A stretch of 64,000 nt of DNA from Sphingomonas sp. J315 (GTDB lineage Bacteria > Pseudomonadota > Alphaproteobacteria > Sphingomonadales > Sphingomonadaceae). The notes under the pieces are model-generated. The model was not told the DNA's origin and did not search any database. It worked only from the letters and a program-made list of their open reading frames with translations. Of this stretch, positions 38,195-48,303 are shown piece after piece. Location: assembly GCF_024666595.1 (NCBI RefSeq), contig NZ_CP088296.1, forward strand, positions 2,408,501 to 2,472,500, in the 5' to 3' direction. The position numbers and the translations under genes are program-made. How positions within the stretch are numbered: position 1 is the first letter of the stretch; every line of letters starts with the position of its first letter.

Positions 38195-40420
38195 ATGGAG
38201 CGCAAGGGCTTGAAAGGGATCGACCGGCGCACGCTGCTGATCGGTGGCGGAGCGGGGATCGGGCTGGTCGTCGCGTGGGCGGCATGGCCGCGCACCTATC
38301 TGCCCAATCTGCCGCTGCGAGACGGCGAGGCGGGGTTCGGGGCGTGGCTGAAGATCGCGCCTGACGGGCAGGTCACCGTGGCGGTGCCGCAATGCGAATA
38401 TGGACAGGGCGTGTTCACCACCCTGCCGCAGATCGTCGCCGATGAGCTGGGCGCGGACTGGCGACGGGTGGGGGTCGAACAGGCACCGCTGAGCCCGCTC
38501 TATGCCAATGCGATGGCCGCAGGCGAGCTGTTCCCGGCTGTCCTGCCCGACCGGCTGCGCGCGACTCATGCGCGGCGCACCGCGCTGATGCTGACGGGCG
38601 CGTCCACGTCGATGCGCGCGTTCGAGGGGCCGCTGCGCGAGGCCGGCGCGGCGGCGCGGGCGATGCTGTGCCAGGCGGCGGCGCGGCGCTGGGGTGTCGA
38701 CTGGACCGCATGTGACACTGCCAACGGCTTTGTCGTCCATGACAGGCAGAAGATCGGGTTCGGCGAGCTGGCTGCGGACGCAGCGGGTGAAGACGTACCC
38801 GCCGACCTGGCCCTGCGCGAGGGCGATGGCACGCGACTGCGGGGCGAGGCCGCGCCGCGGCTCGACGGGCCGGGTAAGGTCAACGGCACCGCGACCTTTG
38901 CCGCCGACATCCGCCTGCCCGACATGGTCTTTGCCGCAGTTCGGCAGGGGCCGATCGGCACGGTCAAGCTCGCCGCGCTGGACGAGGCAGGTGCGCGCAC
39001 CGTCCCCGGCATGTTGCATGTCGTGAAGAACGAGCGCTGGGTCGCTGCAGTTGCCAACAACAGCTGGGCGGCCCAGCGCGCGCTCGACGCAATGAAGCCG
39101 AAATTCGAAGTCGCGACCAGGGTCGACAGCGCGTCGATCCAGGCGGCGCTCGACGCAGCTCTAAATGGTGACGGAGCCCGGATGGAGTCGGAGGGCGATC
39201 TGTCCGCCGCGTTCAGGGGCGCGCGAGTGGTCACCGCCGAGTACCGCGTCGGGGTGGCGCTGCACGCCGCGATCGAGCCGATGGCGGCGACGGCGAGCTT
39301 TGCCGACGGTCGCTGCCGCATCTGGATGGCCACCCAGGCACCGGGCCTTGCCTGCACGGCGGTCGCGGAGGTGCTGGGAATCAGTCCGGCGAGCGTCATC
39401 ATCCACCCGGTATTCGCGGGTGGATCGTTCGGGCAGAATCTGGAGCATCAGGTCGCACAGCAGGCCGCGCTGATCGCGCGCGAGGTGGGCAAGCCAGTGC
39501 AACTGACCTGGTCGCGTGGCGAGACCTGTCTGCACGATCGCTATCGGGCGCCGACGGCGGCGCGGATGACCGCGCGGCTCGGTGCGAACGGCGCGGTGGC
39601 GGGGTGGCTCGCCAAGATCGCGGCGCCGGCGAGCGGGCATGAGCTGGCGGCGCGGCTGATGGCGGGGGACAATGCGATTGCGGCGGGGCTTGCGCTGGCG
39701 GGCGGTGGCGACCCGGCGGCAGTGGCAGGGGCGCGCCCGCCCTATCGCATTCCCAATCTGGCCGTCGATCACCACCCGGCCGATATCGGCGTTCCGACCG
39801 GTTACTGGCGGTCGGGATCGCATGGCGCGACCGCGTTCTTCACCGAAAGCTTCATCGACGAACTGGCGCATGTCGCGCAGATCGAGGCGCACAGCTTCCG
39901 CATCGCGATGCTGGGCGGCGAGCCGCGGCTGGCGCGGTGCCTGTCCACCGTCGCGACGCTGGGCGGATGGCAGGGTGGTCTTGCGGGGAGCGGGCAGGGG
40001 CTGGCGTGCCACGCCTTTCGCGGATCCTATATCGCGGTGATGGTCGAGGCGTCGGTCGGCGGCGACCAGCGGATCAAGGTCGACCGCATCGTCGCGGCGG
40101 TCGATTGCGGTCGCGTGGTCAACCCCGATGTGGTGCAGCAGCAGATCGAGGGCGGACTGATCTTTGGCATGGCCGGGGCGCTGGGGGTCACGACCGGCTT
40201 TACCGGCAATATGGCCGATGCGCGGGGCTTCGCCGATCTCGATCTGCCGCGCCTGTCCGACACGCCCGAGATCATGATCGAGCTGATCGCGAGCGAAGCC
40301 GAGCCGGGCGGGGTGAGCGAGCTGGCGGTGCCGCCGGTCGCGCCCGCCATCGCCAATGCGATCCATGCCGCTACGGGCGTGCGCTTGCGCCAGCTGCCAC
40401 TGATTCCGGGGGGCGAATGA
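38195..40420 (+). CDS. Molybdopterin-binding subunit of an aldehyde/isoquinoline oxidoreductase (IorB-like)
   Basis: A 741-residue large subunit of the xanthine dehydrogenase family. The leader RRTLLIGGGAGIGLVVAWAAW is a Tat signal or anchor, as in IorB proteins. Cofactor motifs include CEYGQGVFTTLPQIVADE, GGSFGQNLEHQV and the C-terminal GGVSELAVPPVAPAIANAI with the catalytic Glu. No 2Fe-2S (IorA) subunit or XdhC-type chaperone is adjacent. The next gene, hemH, overlaps by 4 bp. Electron acceptor and substrate are unknown. Confidence 0.82.
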   Translation: MERKGLKGIDRRTLLIGGGAGIGLVVAWAAWPRTYLPNLPLRDGEAGFGAWLKIAPDGQVTVAVPQCEYGQGVFTTLPQIVADELGADWRRVGVEQAPLSPLYANAMAAGELFPAVLPDRLRATHARRTALMLTGASTSMRAFEGPLREAGAAARAMLCQAAARRWGVDWTACDTANGFVVHDRQKIGFGELAADAAGEDVPADLALREGDGTRLRGEAAPRLDGPGKVNGTATFAADIRLPDMVFAAVRQGPIGTVKLAALDEAGARTVPGMLHVVKNERWVAAVANNSWAAQRALDAMKPKFEVATRVDSASIQAALDAALNGDGARMESEGDLSAAFRGARVVTAEYRVGVALHAAIEPMAATASFADGRCRIWMATQAPGLACTAVAEVLGISPASVIIHPVFAGGSFGQNLEHQVAQQAALIAREVGKPVQLTWSRGETCLHDRYRAPTAARMTARLGANGAVAGWLAKIAAPASGHELAARLMAGDNAIAAGLALAGGGDPAAVAGARPPYRIPNLAVDHHPADIGVPTGYWRSGSHGATAFFTESFIDELAHVAQIEAHSFRIAMLGGEPRLARCLSTVATLGGWQGGLAGSGQGLACHAFRGSYIAVMVEASVGGDQRIKVDRIVAAVDCGRVVNPDVVQQQIEGGLIFGMAGALGVTTGFTGNMADARGFADLDLPRLSDTPEIMIELIASEAEPGGVSELAVPPVAPAIANAIHAATGVRLRQLPLIPGGE

Positions 40421-41430
40421 TTCCCGAGAAGCATCCGCTCGCGCCGAGCGGGATCGTCGGCGTATTGCTGGTCAATCTCGGAACGCCCGACGCGCCCGAT
40501 GCGGGTGCGGTGCGACGTTATCTGGGCGAATTTCTGTCGGATCGGCGGGTGGTCGAGATACCGGCGCTGATCTGGCAGCCGATCCTGCGCGGCATCATCC
40601 TGCGCACGCGCCCGGTGAAGTCTGCGCATGCGTATCGGCAGGTGTGGACCGACGAGGGGTCACCCCTCGCCGCGATCACCAGGCGCCAGGCCGAGGCGTT
40701 GCAAGTCGCGTTCGCGGGTGCGACGCCCGAGGTGATGGTCGATTGGGCGATGCGCTATGGCATGCCCGCCATCGGCGACCGGCTGTGCGGGCTGAAAGCC
40801 TATGGCTGCGACCGCATCCTGATTGCGCCGCTTTACCCGCAATATTGCGCCGCAACCACTGCCACGGTGGTGGACAAGGTGGGCGAGACGCTGGCGAAGA
40901 TGCGCTGGCAGCCCGCAATCCGCACGCTGCCGCCCTATTATGACGATCCGCGCTATATTGCGGCACTGGCGGAATCGGTGCGAGGGCAACTGGCCGCGCT
41001 CGATTTCGAGCCGGATGCCGTGCTGGCGAGTTTTCACGGGATGCCGCAACGGACGCTGGAGCTGGGCGACCCCTATCACTGCCATTGCCGCAAGACTGCG
41101 CGGCTGCTGGGCGAAGCGCTGGGCCGCGAACTGACCGTGACGTTCCAGTCGCGTTTTGGCCGGGCGAAGTGGCTGGAGCCGGCAACCGACACGGTGCTGG
41201 AGGAGCTGCCGGGCAAGGGCGTAAAGAAGGTTGCGATCGTCGCGCCGGGCTTTTCCGCAGACTGTCTGGAGACGCTGGAGGAGCTGGCGATCCGGGGACG
41301 CGAGTCATTTGTCGAGGCAGGCGGAACGCATTTCGCCTATCTGTCATGTCTCAACGATAGTGCGCCGGGCATCGCGATGCTGCGCAGCATCGTCGCATCG
41401 GAGCTTGCAGGCTGGGCGGAGCTAACCTAG
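40417..41430 (+). CDS. hemH: Ferrochelatase
   Basis: Inserts Fe2+ into protoporphyrin IX, the last step of haem synthesis. The 337-residue protein has LLVNLGTPDAPDAGAVRRYL at the N-terminus, the catalytic His in SFHGMPQRT, DPYHCHCRKTA, the SRFGRAKWLEP block and the C-terminal CLETLEELAIRG with the conserved Glu. Cysteines in FSADC and YLSC lie where some bacterial enzymes hold a 2Fe-2S cluster, but I cannot confirm that. ATG overlaps the stop of the molybdenum-enzyme gene. Confidence 0.92.
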   Translation: MIPEKHPLAPSGIVGVLLVNLGTPDAPDAGAVRRYLGEFLSDRRVVEIPALIWQPILRGIILRTRPVKSAHAYRQVWTDEGSPLAAITRRQAEALQVAFAGATPEVMVDWAMRYGMPAIGDRLCGLKAYGCDRILIAPLYPQYCAATTATVVDKVGETLAKMRWQPAIRTLPPYYDDPRYIAALAESVRGQLAALDFEPDAVLASFHGMPQRTLELGDPYHCHCRKTARLLGEALGRELTVTFQSRFGRAKWLEPATDTVLEELPGKGVKKVAIVAPGFSADCLETLEELAIRGRESFVEAGGTHFAYLSCLNDSAPGIAMLRSIVASELAGWAELT

Positions 41431-41460
41431 CCATAAGGCCAACCAACACGGGAGAGGTTC

Positions 41461-42183
41461 ATGGCACGGGTAGCGATCGTAACCGGCGGCACGCGCGGCA
41501 TCGGCGAAGCGATCAGCGTGGCGCTGCGCGACATGGGTATGAGCGTCGCCGCCAACTATGCGGGCAACGACCAGCGCGCGGCGGAATTCACCGAGCGGAC
41601 CGGGATCAAGGCGTTCAAATGGGACGTCGCCGATTATGATGCGTGCCAGGCGGGCATTGCGGAGGTCGAGGCGGCGCTGGGGCCGGTCGACGTGCTGGTC
41701 AACAATGCCGGCATCACCCGCGACGGCACGATCCTCAAAATGACCTACCAGATGTGGAAGGAGGTCATGGACACCAATCTTGGCGGGTGTTTCAACATGG
41801 CCAAGGGCGTGTTCCCTGGCATGCGTGACCGCAAATGGGGCCGCATCGTCAATATCGGGTCGATCAACGGCCAGGCCGGCCAGTACGGCCAGGTCAATTA
41901 TGCCGCAGCGAAGAGCGGCATCCACGGATTCACCAAGGCGCTGGCGCAGGAAGGCGCGCGTGCCGGAGTGACGGTCAACGCGATCGCGCCGGGCTATATC
42001 GACACCGACATGGTCGCTGCAGTTCCGGCGGAAGTGCTGGAGAAGATCGTCGCGAAGATCCCGGTCGGGCGGCTGGGCCAGGCGAACGAAATCGCGCGCG
42101 GCGTGGCGTTCCTGTGCTCGGAAGAGGGCGGGTTCGTCACCGGCTCGACGCTGAGCATCAATGGCGGGCAGCATATGTACTGA
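41461..42183 (+). CDS. phaB: Acetoacetyl-CoA reductase (PhaB/PhbB)
   Basis: NADPH-dependent SDR enzyme making (R)-3-hydroxybutyryl-CoA for polyhydroxyalkanoate. The 240-residue protein has TGGTRGIGEA, NNAGITRD, catalytic Ser in NIGSINGQAGQ and the YAAAK Tyr/Lys pair. GQ(A/Y)GQ.NY after the Ser is typical of acetoacetyl-CoA reductases. GGGAGAGG upstream is a strong ribosome site. phaC and other PHA genes are not in the window. Confidence 0.9.
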   Translation: MARVAIVTGGTRGIGEAISVALRDMGMSVAANYAGNDQRAAEFTERTGIKAFKWDVADYDACQAGIAEVEAALGPVDVLVNNAGITRDGTILKMTYQMWKEVMDTNLGGCFNMAKGVFPGMRDRKWGRIVNIGSINGQAGQYGQVNYAAAKSGIHGFTKALAQEGARAGVTVNAIAPGYIDTDMVAAVPAEVLEKIVAKIPVGRLGQANEIARGVAFLCSEEGGFVTGSTLSINGGQHMY

Positions 42184-42397
42184 GGGGCGCAGGGGCGGCC
42201 ACGCCCGCCCCCGGTGCGCCGAGCAATCGGCGCAGCGCCCCGCCCGGATGGCGGGGCCGCGCAGCGGAACCCGTCCGACGCCAGGCGCGGGTTTTGCCCG
42301 TGCTGCTGTTTCAGCCCGACGACGCGTACTGACACTGGACTCCGGCTCCAAGGCGCGTAGGCTCCGGCCCGCAACCTGACTGGGGGGAGTGGGTTCG

Positions 42398-45300
42398 ATG
42401 AAGCACCTCGCACGCGCGGCCGCTGTTTTCGCACTGGCGCTGACGCCGATCGCGGCATGGGGTGATTCGAGTCCGCAGGTGGTGCTCGCCACCCCCGGCA
42501 TGGGCGGCGGCGCGATCGAGCGCTACACCTTGCGCTTCAGCCAGCCGATGGTGCCGCTGGGCGATCCGCGCGCGGCGTCCCCGATCAAGGTCGCGTGCGC
42601 GGTCGGCGGCGAGGGGCGCTGGGTCGATCAGCAAACCTATGTCTGGGAGTTCGCCAGCCCGTTGCCGGGCGGGACGACGTGCAAGATCACGCTTGAGAGA
42701 AGCTGAAGAGCGTCGCGGGCTATGCCGTGTCGGGCAAGCGCGAGTTTACCGTCGATGCCGGTGGACCGACCGTCAAGGCGATGCTGCCGCAACGCTGGGG
42801 CGGGGAGATCGAGGAGGATCAGGTCTTCCTGATCGGGACCAACATGCCCGCCACCCGCCAGTCGGTCGCGGCCAACGCCTATTGCGCGGTTGAGGGGATC
42901 GGCGAGAAGATTCCGGTCGAACTGCTCGCCGAGGACGTGCCGGGCAAGCTGCTGCAGGACCTGAACCCCAAGCGCTGGGAAGTGCGCAACTTCCTGAGCG
43001 ATGCCGGGATGGCCGAGGCGCTGCCGGAGAAGGCCGAGGATCGCGCGAAGGTGCTGTCCAATGTCGTAGCGCTGAAATGCGGACGGCCGCTGCCGCCGGG
43101 GCGTGATGTGTCTTTGGTGTGGGGCGCGGGCGTTGCTGGAGCGGGCGGCAAGACCGCAGGGGCCGACCAGCGATTCGACTTTACCGTGCGCAAGCCGTTC
43201 GAGGCGCGCTTCGAATGTTCGCGGGTCAATCCGCAGGCGGGGTGCAATCCGGTCAAGGAGGCATGGGTCCGCTTTTCTGCGCGCATCCCGCGCGAGCAGG
43301 CCGAGGCAATCCGCATCGCGCTGCCCGATGGCAAGCAACTCGTCCCTGCGCTGAGCGACGAGGACAAGCGCGCCAAAACGGTGAGCGACATCAAGTTTGC
43401 TGGACCGCTGCCGGCATCGACCACCGCCAAGGTGGTGCTGCCCGAGGGGTTGAAGGACGAAAGCGGGCGCGTGCTGGCCAACGGCCAGCGCTTCCCGCTC
43501 GAGGTCCGCTTCGACGAAGCGCCGCCGCTGGTGAAATTCGCTGCGCCGTTCGGGATCATCGAGGCGAAGGAGGGCGGCGTGCTGCCCGTCACCGTGCGCA
43601 ACGTCGAACCGTCGCTGCAGGGCAAGGGGCTGACCGTCGCGGGCCAGCATCTGCGCGTCGAGGCATCGGACGGGGTGATCGCCAAATGGCTGCGCACGAT
43701 CGACGAGGCGGACGACTACAAGAGCGATGAGGTCAAGCGCGGGTCCGAGACGGTCACGATCAACCAGACCGGGGCCAAGTCGATTTTGACCGGCAATGTC
43801 GGTGCCGCGCTCCAGCCGATCGCGCTGCCCGGCAAGGGCAAGGAGTTCGAGGTCGTCGGCATCCCGCTGGGCAAGCCCGGATTCTATGTCGTCGAGCTGG
43901 CGTCGCCGCAATTGGGCCAGGCGCTGCTTGGCCGCGATGCGCCGCGCTATGTCGCCGCGGGCGCGCTGGTCACCAACATGGCGGTGCATTTCAAATGGGG
44001 CCGTGAGGGTTCGCTGGTGTGGGTCACCGCGCTCGACAGCGGCAAGCCGGTGGCGAGCGCCGATGTGCGTGTGACCGACAGCTGTTCGGGCAGATCGCTC
44101 GCGACGGGCAAGACCGATCAATATGGGCGACTGGCGGTGGTCGAGGGGATTCCCGAGCCGCAAAGCTGGGGCGGGTGCGACGATGGCGCATCACCGCCGC
44201 TGATGGTGTCGGCGCGCAAGGGCGATGACATGAGCTTCACGCTGACCGCGTGGGGCGAGGGCATCCGTCCGTACGACTTCGATCTGCGCTATGGCTATGA
44301 AGCCGCGAGCGACATCGTCCATACCGTGTTCGACCGCGCGCTGGTCCGCCAGGGCGAGAGCGTCAACATGAAGCATATCCTGCGTCGCCCCGTGGCGACG
44401 GGCTTCGTGTTCCCCGACGGGTTCAGCGGCAAGCTGCGCCTGTCGCACAGCGGATCGGACACGCAATTCGAGCTGCCGGTGGCGATCAGCGCGATGGGTA
44501 GCGGCGAGAGCCAGTGGAACGTGCCGCAGGGTGCGCCGATGGGCGATTACAACCTGCAATTCGTCAAATCGGACGGCAAGGGCGGCGAGGAGACGGTCTG
44601 GACCAGCCAGTCGATCAAGGTCGACGAGTACAAGCTGCCGACGATGAAGGCGTCGGTCGCCGGGCCAAAGGAAGCGGCGGTGCGGCCCAAGACGCTGCCG
44701 CTCGATCTGTTCGTCGGGTACCTCTCGGGCGGCGGGGCGTCGAACCTGCCGGTCGAACTGCGCATCGGCTATTATGACGAGAGCGACACGCCCGATGGGT
44801 GGGACGGCTATACCTTCGGTGGCCGCGCGATCGAGGAGGGGACCAAGCCGCTCAACGGCGATGGCGAGGAAGAGGATTCGACGCAGCTGCCACCGATGCA
44901 GACGCTGCCCGTCACGCTCGGCGCGGATGGCACCGCGCGGACCAGCGTGGACATCCCCCAGACGCTGACCGGCAACAGCCGGATGCGGGTCGAGATGGAC
45001 TATCAGGACGCGAATGGCGAGGTGCTGACGGCATCGCGCGGCATCACCCTGTTCGGTTCGGGCGTGCAGCTGGGCGTCAAGACCGATGGCTGGCTGATGA
45101 AGGAGGACGACCTGCGGCTGCGCTTCGTCGCGCTGGATACGCAGGGCAAGCCGTTGAAGGGCCAACGCGTGCAGGTCGCGGTGTACAGCCGCGAAATCCT
45201 GACCGCGCGGCGGCGGCTGATCGGTGGTTTCTACGCGTACGAAAACAACATGCGCACGACCAGGATCGGCGCGTCCTGTTCGGCGAGGACCGACGAACTT

Positions 45301-48154
45301 GGCCTTGCGCAATGTTCGATCGATCCGGGCGTATCGGGCGAGGTGCATGTCGTGGCGACCACCACCGACAGCGCGGGCAATGTCGCGCGGGCGACGACGT
45401 CGGTGTGGCTGGCGGGGGAGGATGACTGGTGGTTCGGGGGGGACAATGGCGACCGGATGGACGTCATTGCAGAGGCACAGGAGTACAAGTCGAGCGATAC
45501 CGCGCGATTCCAGGTGCGGATGCCGTTCCGTCAGGCCACGGCACTTGTCACAGTCGAGCGTGAGGGCGTGCTGTCGAGCTTCGTCACCGAGCTGTCGGGC
45601 GACAATCCGGTGGTCGAGGTGCCGCTGAAGGGCGTCTATGCCCCCGATGTGTTCGTGTCGGTGATGGCGGTGCGCGGGCGCGTCGGCGGGTGGAAACTGT
45701 GGTGGGCGGATCTGGCGCGGCGCTGGAACCTGCCCTTCTTCGGCCGTGAAGGGGCCAAGCCGACGGCGTTGGTCGATCTGGCCAAGCCGAGCTTCCGGCT
45801 GGGCATCGCCAAGATCAAGGTCGGCTGGGAAGGGCATCGCATGGCGGTGGCCGTCAAGGCGGACAAGGCGAGCTATGCCGCGCGCGACACCGCGAAGGTG
45901 GCATTGCAGGTCAACAACCCCGATGGCAGCGTCGCGCCCAAGGCCGATGTCGCGTTCGTGGCGGTGGACGAGGCATTGCTCCAGCTCGCCCCCCAACGAG
46001 AGCCTGGATGTGCTGAAAGCGATGATGGGCGAGCGGCCGCTGTCGGTGCTGACCTCTACCGCGCAGACTCAGGTGGTCGGCAAGCGGCACTATGGGCGCA
46101 AGGCGGTCGAGGCGGGCGGCGGGGGCGGCGGCGATCTGTCGGCGCTCAATCGCGAGAATTTCCAGCCGGTGCTGCTGTGGCGCGGCAAGGTGCCGCTCGA
46201 CGCACAGGGGCGCGCGCAGGTCGATGTGCCGCTGAGCGATGCGCTGACCGCGTTCAAGCTGGTTGCGGTCGCGACCGGCGACAATGGCCAGACGTTCGGC
46301 ATGGGCGAGACGGCGGTGCGCACCGCGCAGGATCTGAGCATCTTTGCCGGGATTCCGCCTTTGGTGCGCGACGGCGACTTCTTCTCGGCGGGCTTCACGC
46401 TGCGCAACGGGTCGGACAAGGCCATGAAGGTCACCGCCAAGGTCGAATTGTCGCCCAAGGTGGCGACCGGGCGCGACCTGACGGTCGAGATTCCTGCCGG
46501 GGGCGCGGTGCCCATCGCGTGGAACCTGACCGCGCCCAAGGGCTTCGAGAAGCTGCAGTGGAAGGTCACCGCCCGCGACGAATCGGGCAAGGCGGTCGAT
46601 GCGGTGACGGTCACGCAGGACATTGCGCCGGCGGTGCCGATCGAAACCTGGGCCGCGACGCTGGCGCGCGTGGGCGAGGGTGGGCCGATATCGATCGCGC
46701 CACCTGCTGGCGCGCTGCCGGGTGTGGGGAGCGTGACGGTGCGGCTGACCGAGACGTTGGTCCCGCCATTGCAGGGCGTGCGCGATTATATGGCGGCATA
46801 CCCCTATGGCTGTTTCGAGCAGCGCACGTCGCAGGCGGTGGTGCTGGGCGATATGGGTGCGTGGAACCGGCTGGCGGGCGAGATGCCGGTCTATCTCGAT
46901 CGCGATGGCTTGCTGCGATACTTCCCGTCGGAGAGCCTGCGCGGGTCGGAGGCGCTGACCAGCTATATCCTGTCGATCACGGCGGAAGCGGGCCTTCCGA
47001 TCCCAGAAGCGTCGCGGAGCCGGATGATCGAGGCGCTGAAAGCGGTGCTCGACGGGCGGCTGCGGCATGACGACTATGGCGATGTCCGGCTGCAAAAGGT
47101 CGCGGCGTTCGCGGCGCTGGCGCGGCAGGGCGCGGCGAATGCGGGGATGCTGGGTCAACTGGGCATCACGCCGCAGGACATGCCGACATCGACTCTGGCC
47201 GATTATCTCGCGGCTTTGGGTCGGGTGCCGGGGCTTGCCAATGGCGCGCAGCTGCGCGCTGCGGGTGAGGCGGTGCTCAAGACGCGGCTCAACTATGAAG
47301 GGACGCGGATCGATCTGGTCGACAAGGGCAATGTGCCGTGGTGGCTGATGGCGTCGGGCGACGAATCGGTGCTCAAGGCGCTGGTCGCGACGCTGGGCCG
47401 CCCGGCATTTCAGGGCGAGGGGCCGAAGATGATGGTCGGCGCGGCGCTGCGCCAGCAACGCGGGCATTGGGATACGACCACCGCCAATGCCTGGGGCGTG
47501 ATCGCCGCGCGCAAGTTCGAGGGGGTCTATCCGGCGGCAGAAGTCGCGGGCGTGACGACCGCGACGTTGGGGATGCAGACCGTGACCCGGGCGTGGCCGC
47601 TGCCCGATCCTCAGCGCAACCTGCTGTTCGCGCTGCCGCGTGTGCAGACGCCGCTGGCGCTGAGCCAGGCCGGTGGGGCGGGGCCGTGGGCGAGCGTGCA
47701 GGTCAAGGCGGCGGTGCCGCTGACGCAGACGCTCAACGCGGGCTACAAGCTCACCCGCAAGGTCGAGATGGTACAGGCCAAGACCAAGGGCGTGCTGACG
47801 CGCGGCGACGTGCTCAAGGTGACGCTGACGGTCGAGGCGAGTGCGGACCGCAACTGGGTGGTGATCAGCGATCCGGTTCCGGCGGGCGCGACAGTGATCG
47901 GATCGCTGGGCGGGCAATCGCAGATGCTGGCCGAGGGCACGGGCGGCGGCGGCGCAAGCTATGTCGAGCGCGGGCGCGATGCGTGGCGCGGCTATTTCGC
48001 GTGGATGCCGCGCGGGACGCATACAGTGAGTTATGCGATGCGGCTCAATGCAGCGGGCCGCTTGCAGCTGCCCCCGAGCCGGGTTGAGGCGATGTACTCG
48101 CCCGAGATCCGCGCGGCGGTGCCGAACCAGCCGATGGTGGTGGCGCAGCGGTGA
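42398..48154 (+). CDS. Bacterial alpha-2-macroglobulin family protein (YfhM type) with thioester, two frame slips
   Basis: Large periplasmic protease trap of about 1,917 residues, thought to protect the cell with PbpC when the outer membrane is breached. Signal peptide MKHLARAAAVFALALTPIAAWG; GGGGGAG precedes ATG 42398. The reactive thioester motif CFEQ is present (Cys codon 46811-46813, in YPYGCFEQRTSQ), followed by the alpha-alpha helical domain. Slips: at 42694-42703 (GAGAGAAGC), removing GA or adding one base joins KITLE to LKSVAGYAVSG; at 45989-45994 six C should be five, restoring LLQLAPNESLDVL. There is no lipobox, so anchoring differs from E. coli YfhM. pbpC follows. Confidence 0.85.
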
Positions 48155-48189
48155 GATTTGTGGGTCCGGTGTGATGCGTAAGCAGACAT

Positions 48190-48303
48190 CTCGTCGTCAC
48201 CCCGGCCTTTTGCCGGGGTCCACTTCGCCGCACGTCCGATGCTCCAGGCTCTGGCTTCGCGCTCGCCTCCCGGTGGACCCCGGCACAAGGCCGGGGTGAC
48301 GAG
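48190..48303. repeat. Long inverted repeat between the alpha-2-macroglobulin gene and pbpC
   Basis: Arms of about 31 bp (48190-48222 and 48272-48303), each itself a short hairpin of the CCCCGGC..GCCGGGGT type seen at 20286 and 31390, face each other across a 50-bp centre. The arms match except for a 3-base insertion (GTC) and one T/G change. This is a BIME-like paired repeat. The right arm contains the proposed pbpC start codon. Confidence 0.75.

Noticed and set aside
42184..42397. Small RNA or riboswitch in the phaB to alpha-2-macroglobulin gap
   Set aside because: The gap is GC-rich with several possible short stems but no recognisable conserved fold, promoter or T-tract.
42637..48022. Several very long minus-strand ORFs opposite the alpha-2-macroglobulin gene
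   Set aside because: Shadow frames of a long high-GC gene: Arg/His-rich, no motifs, no ribosome sites.
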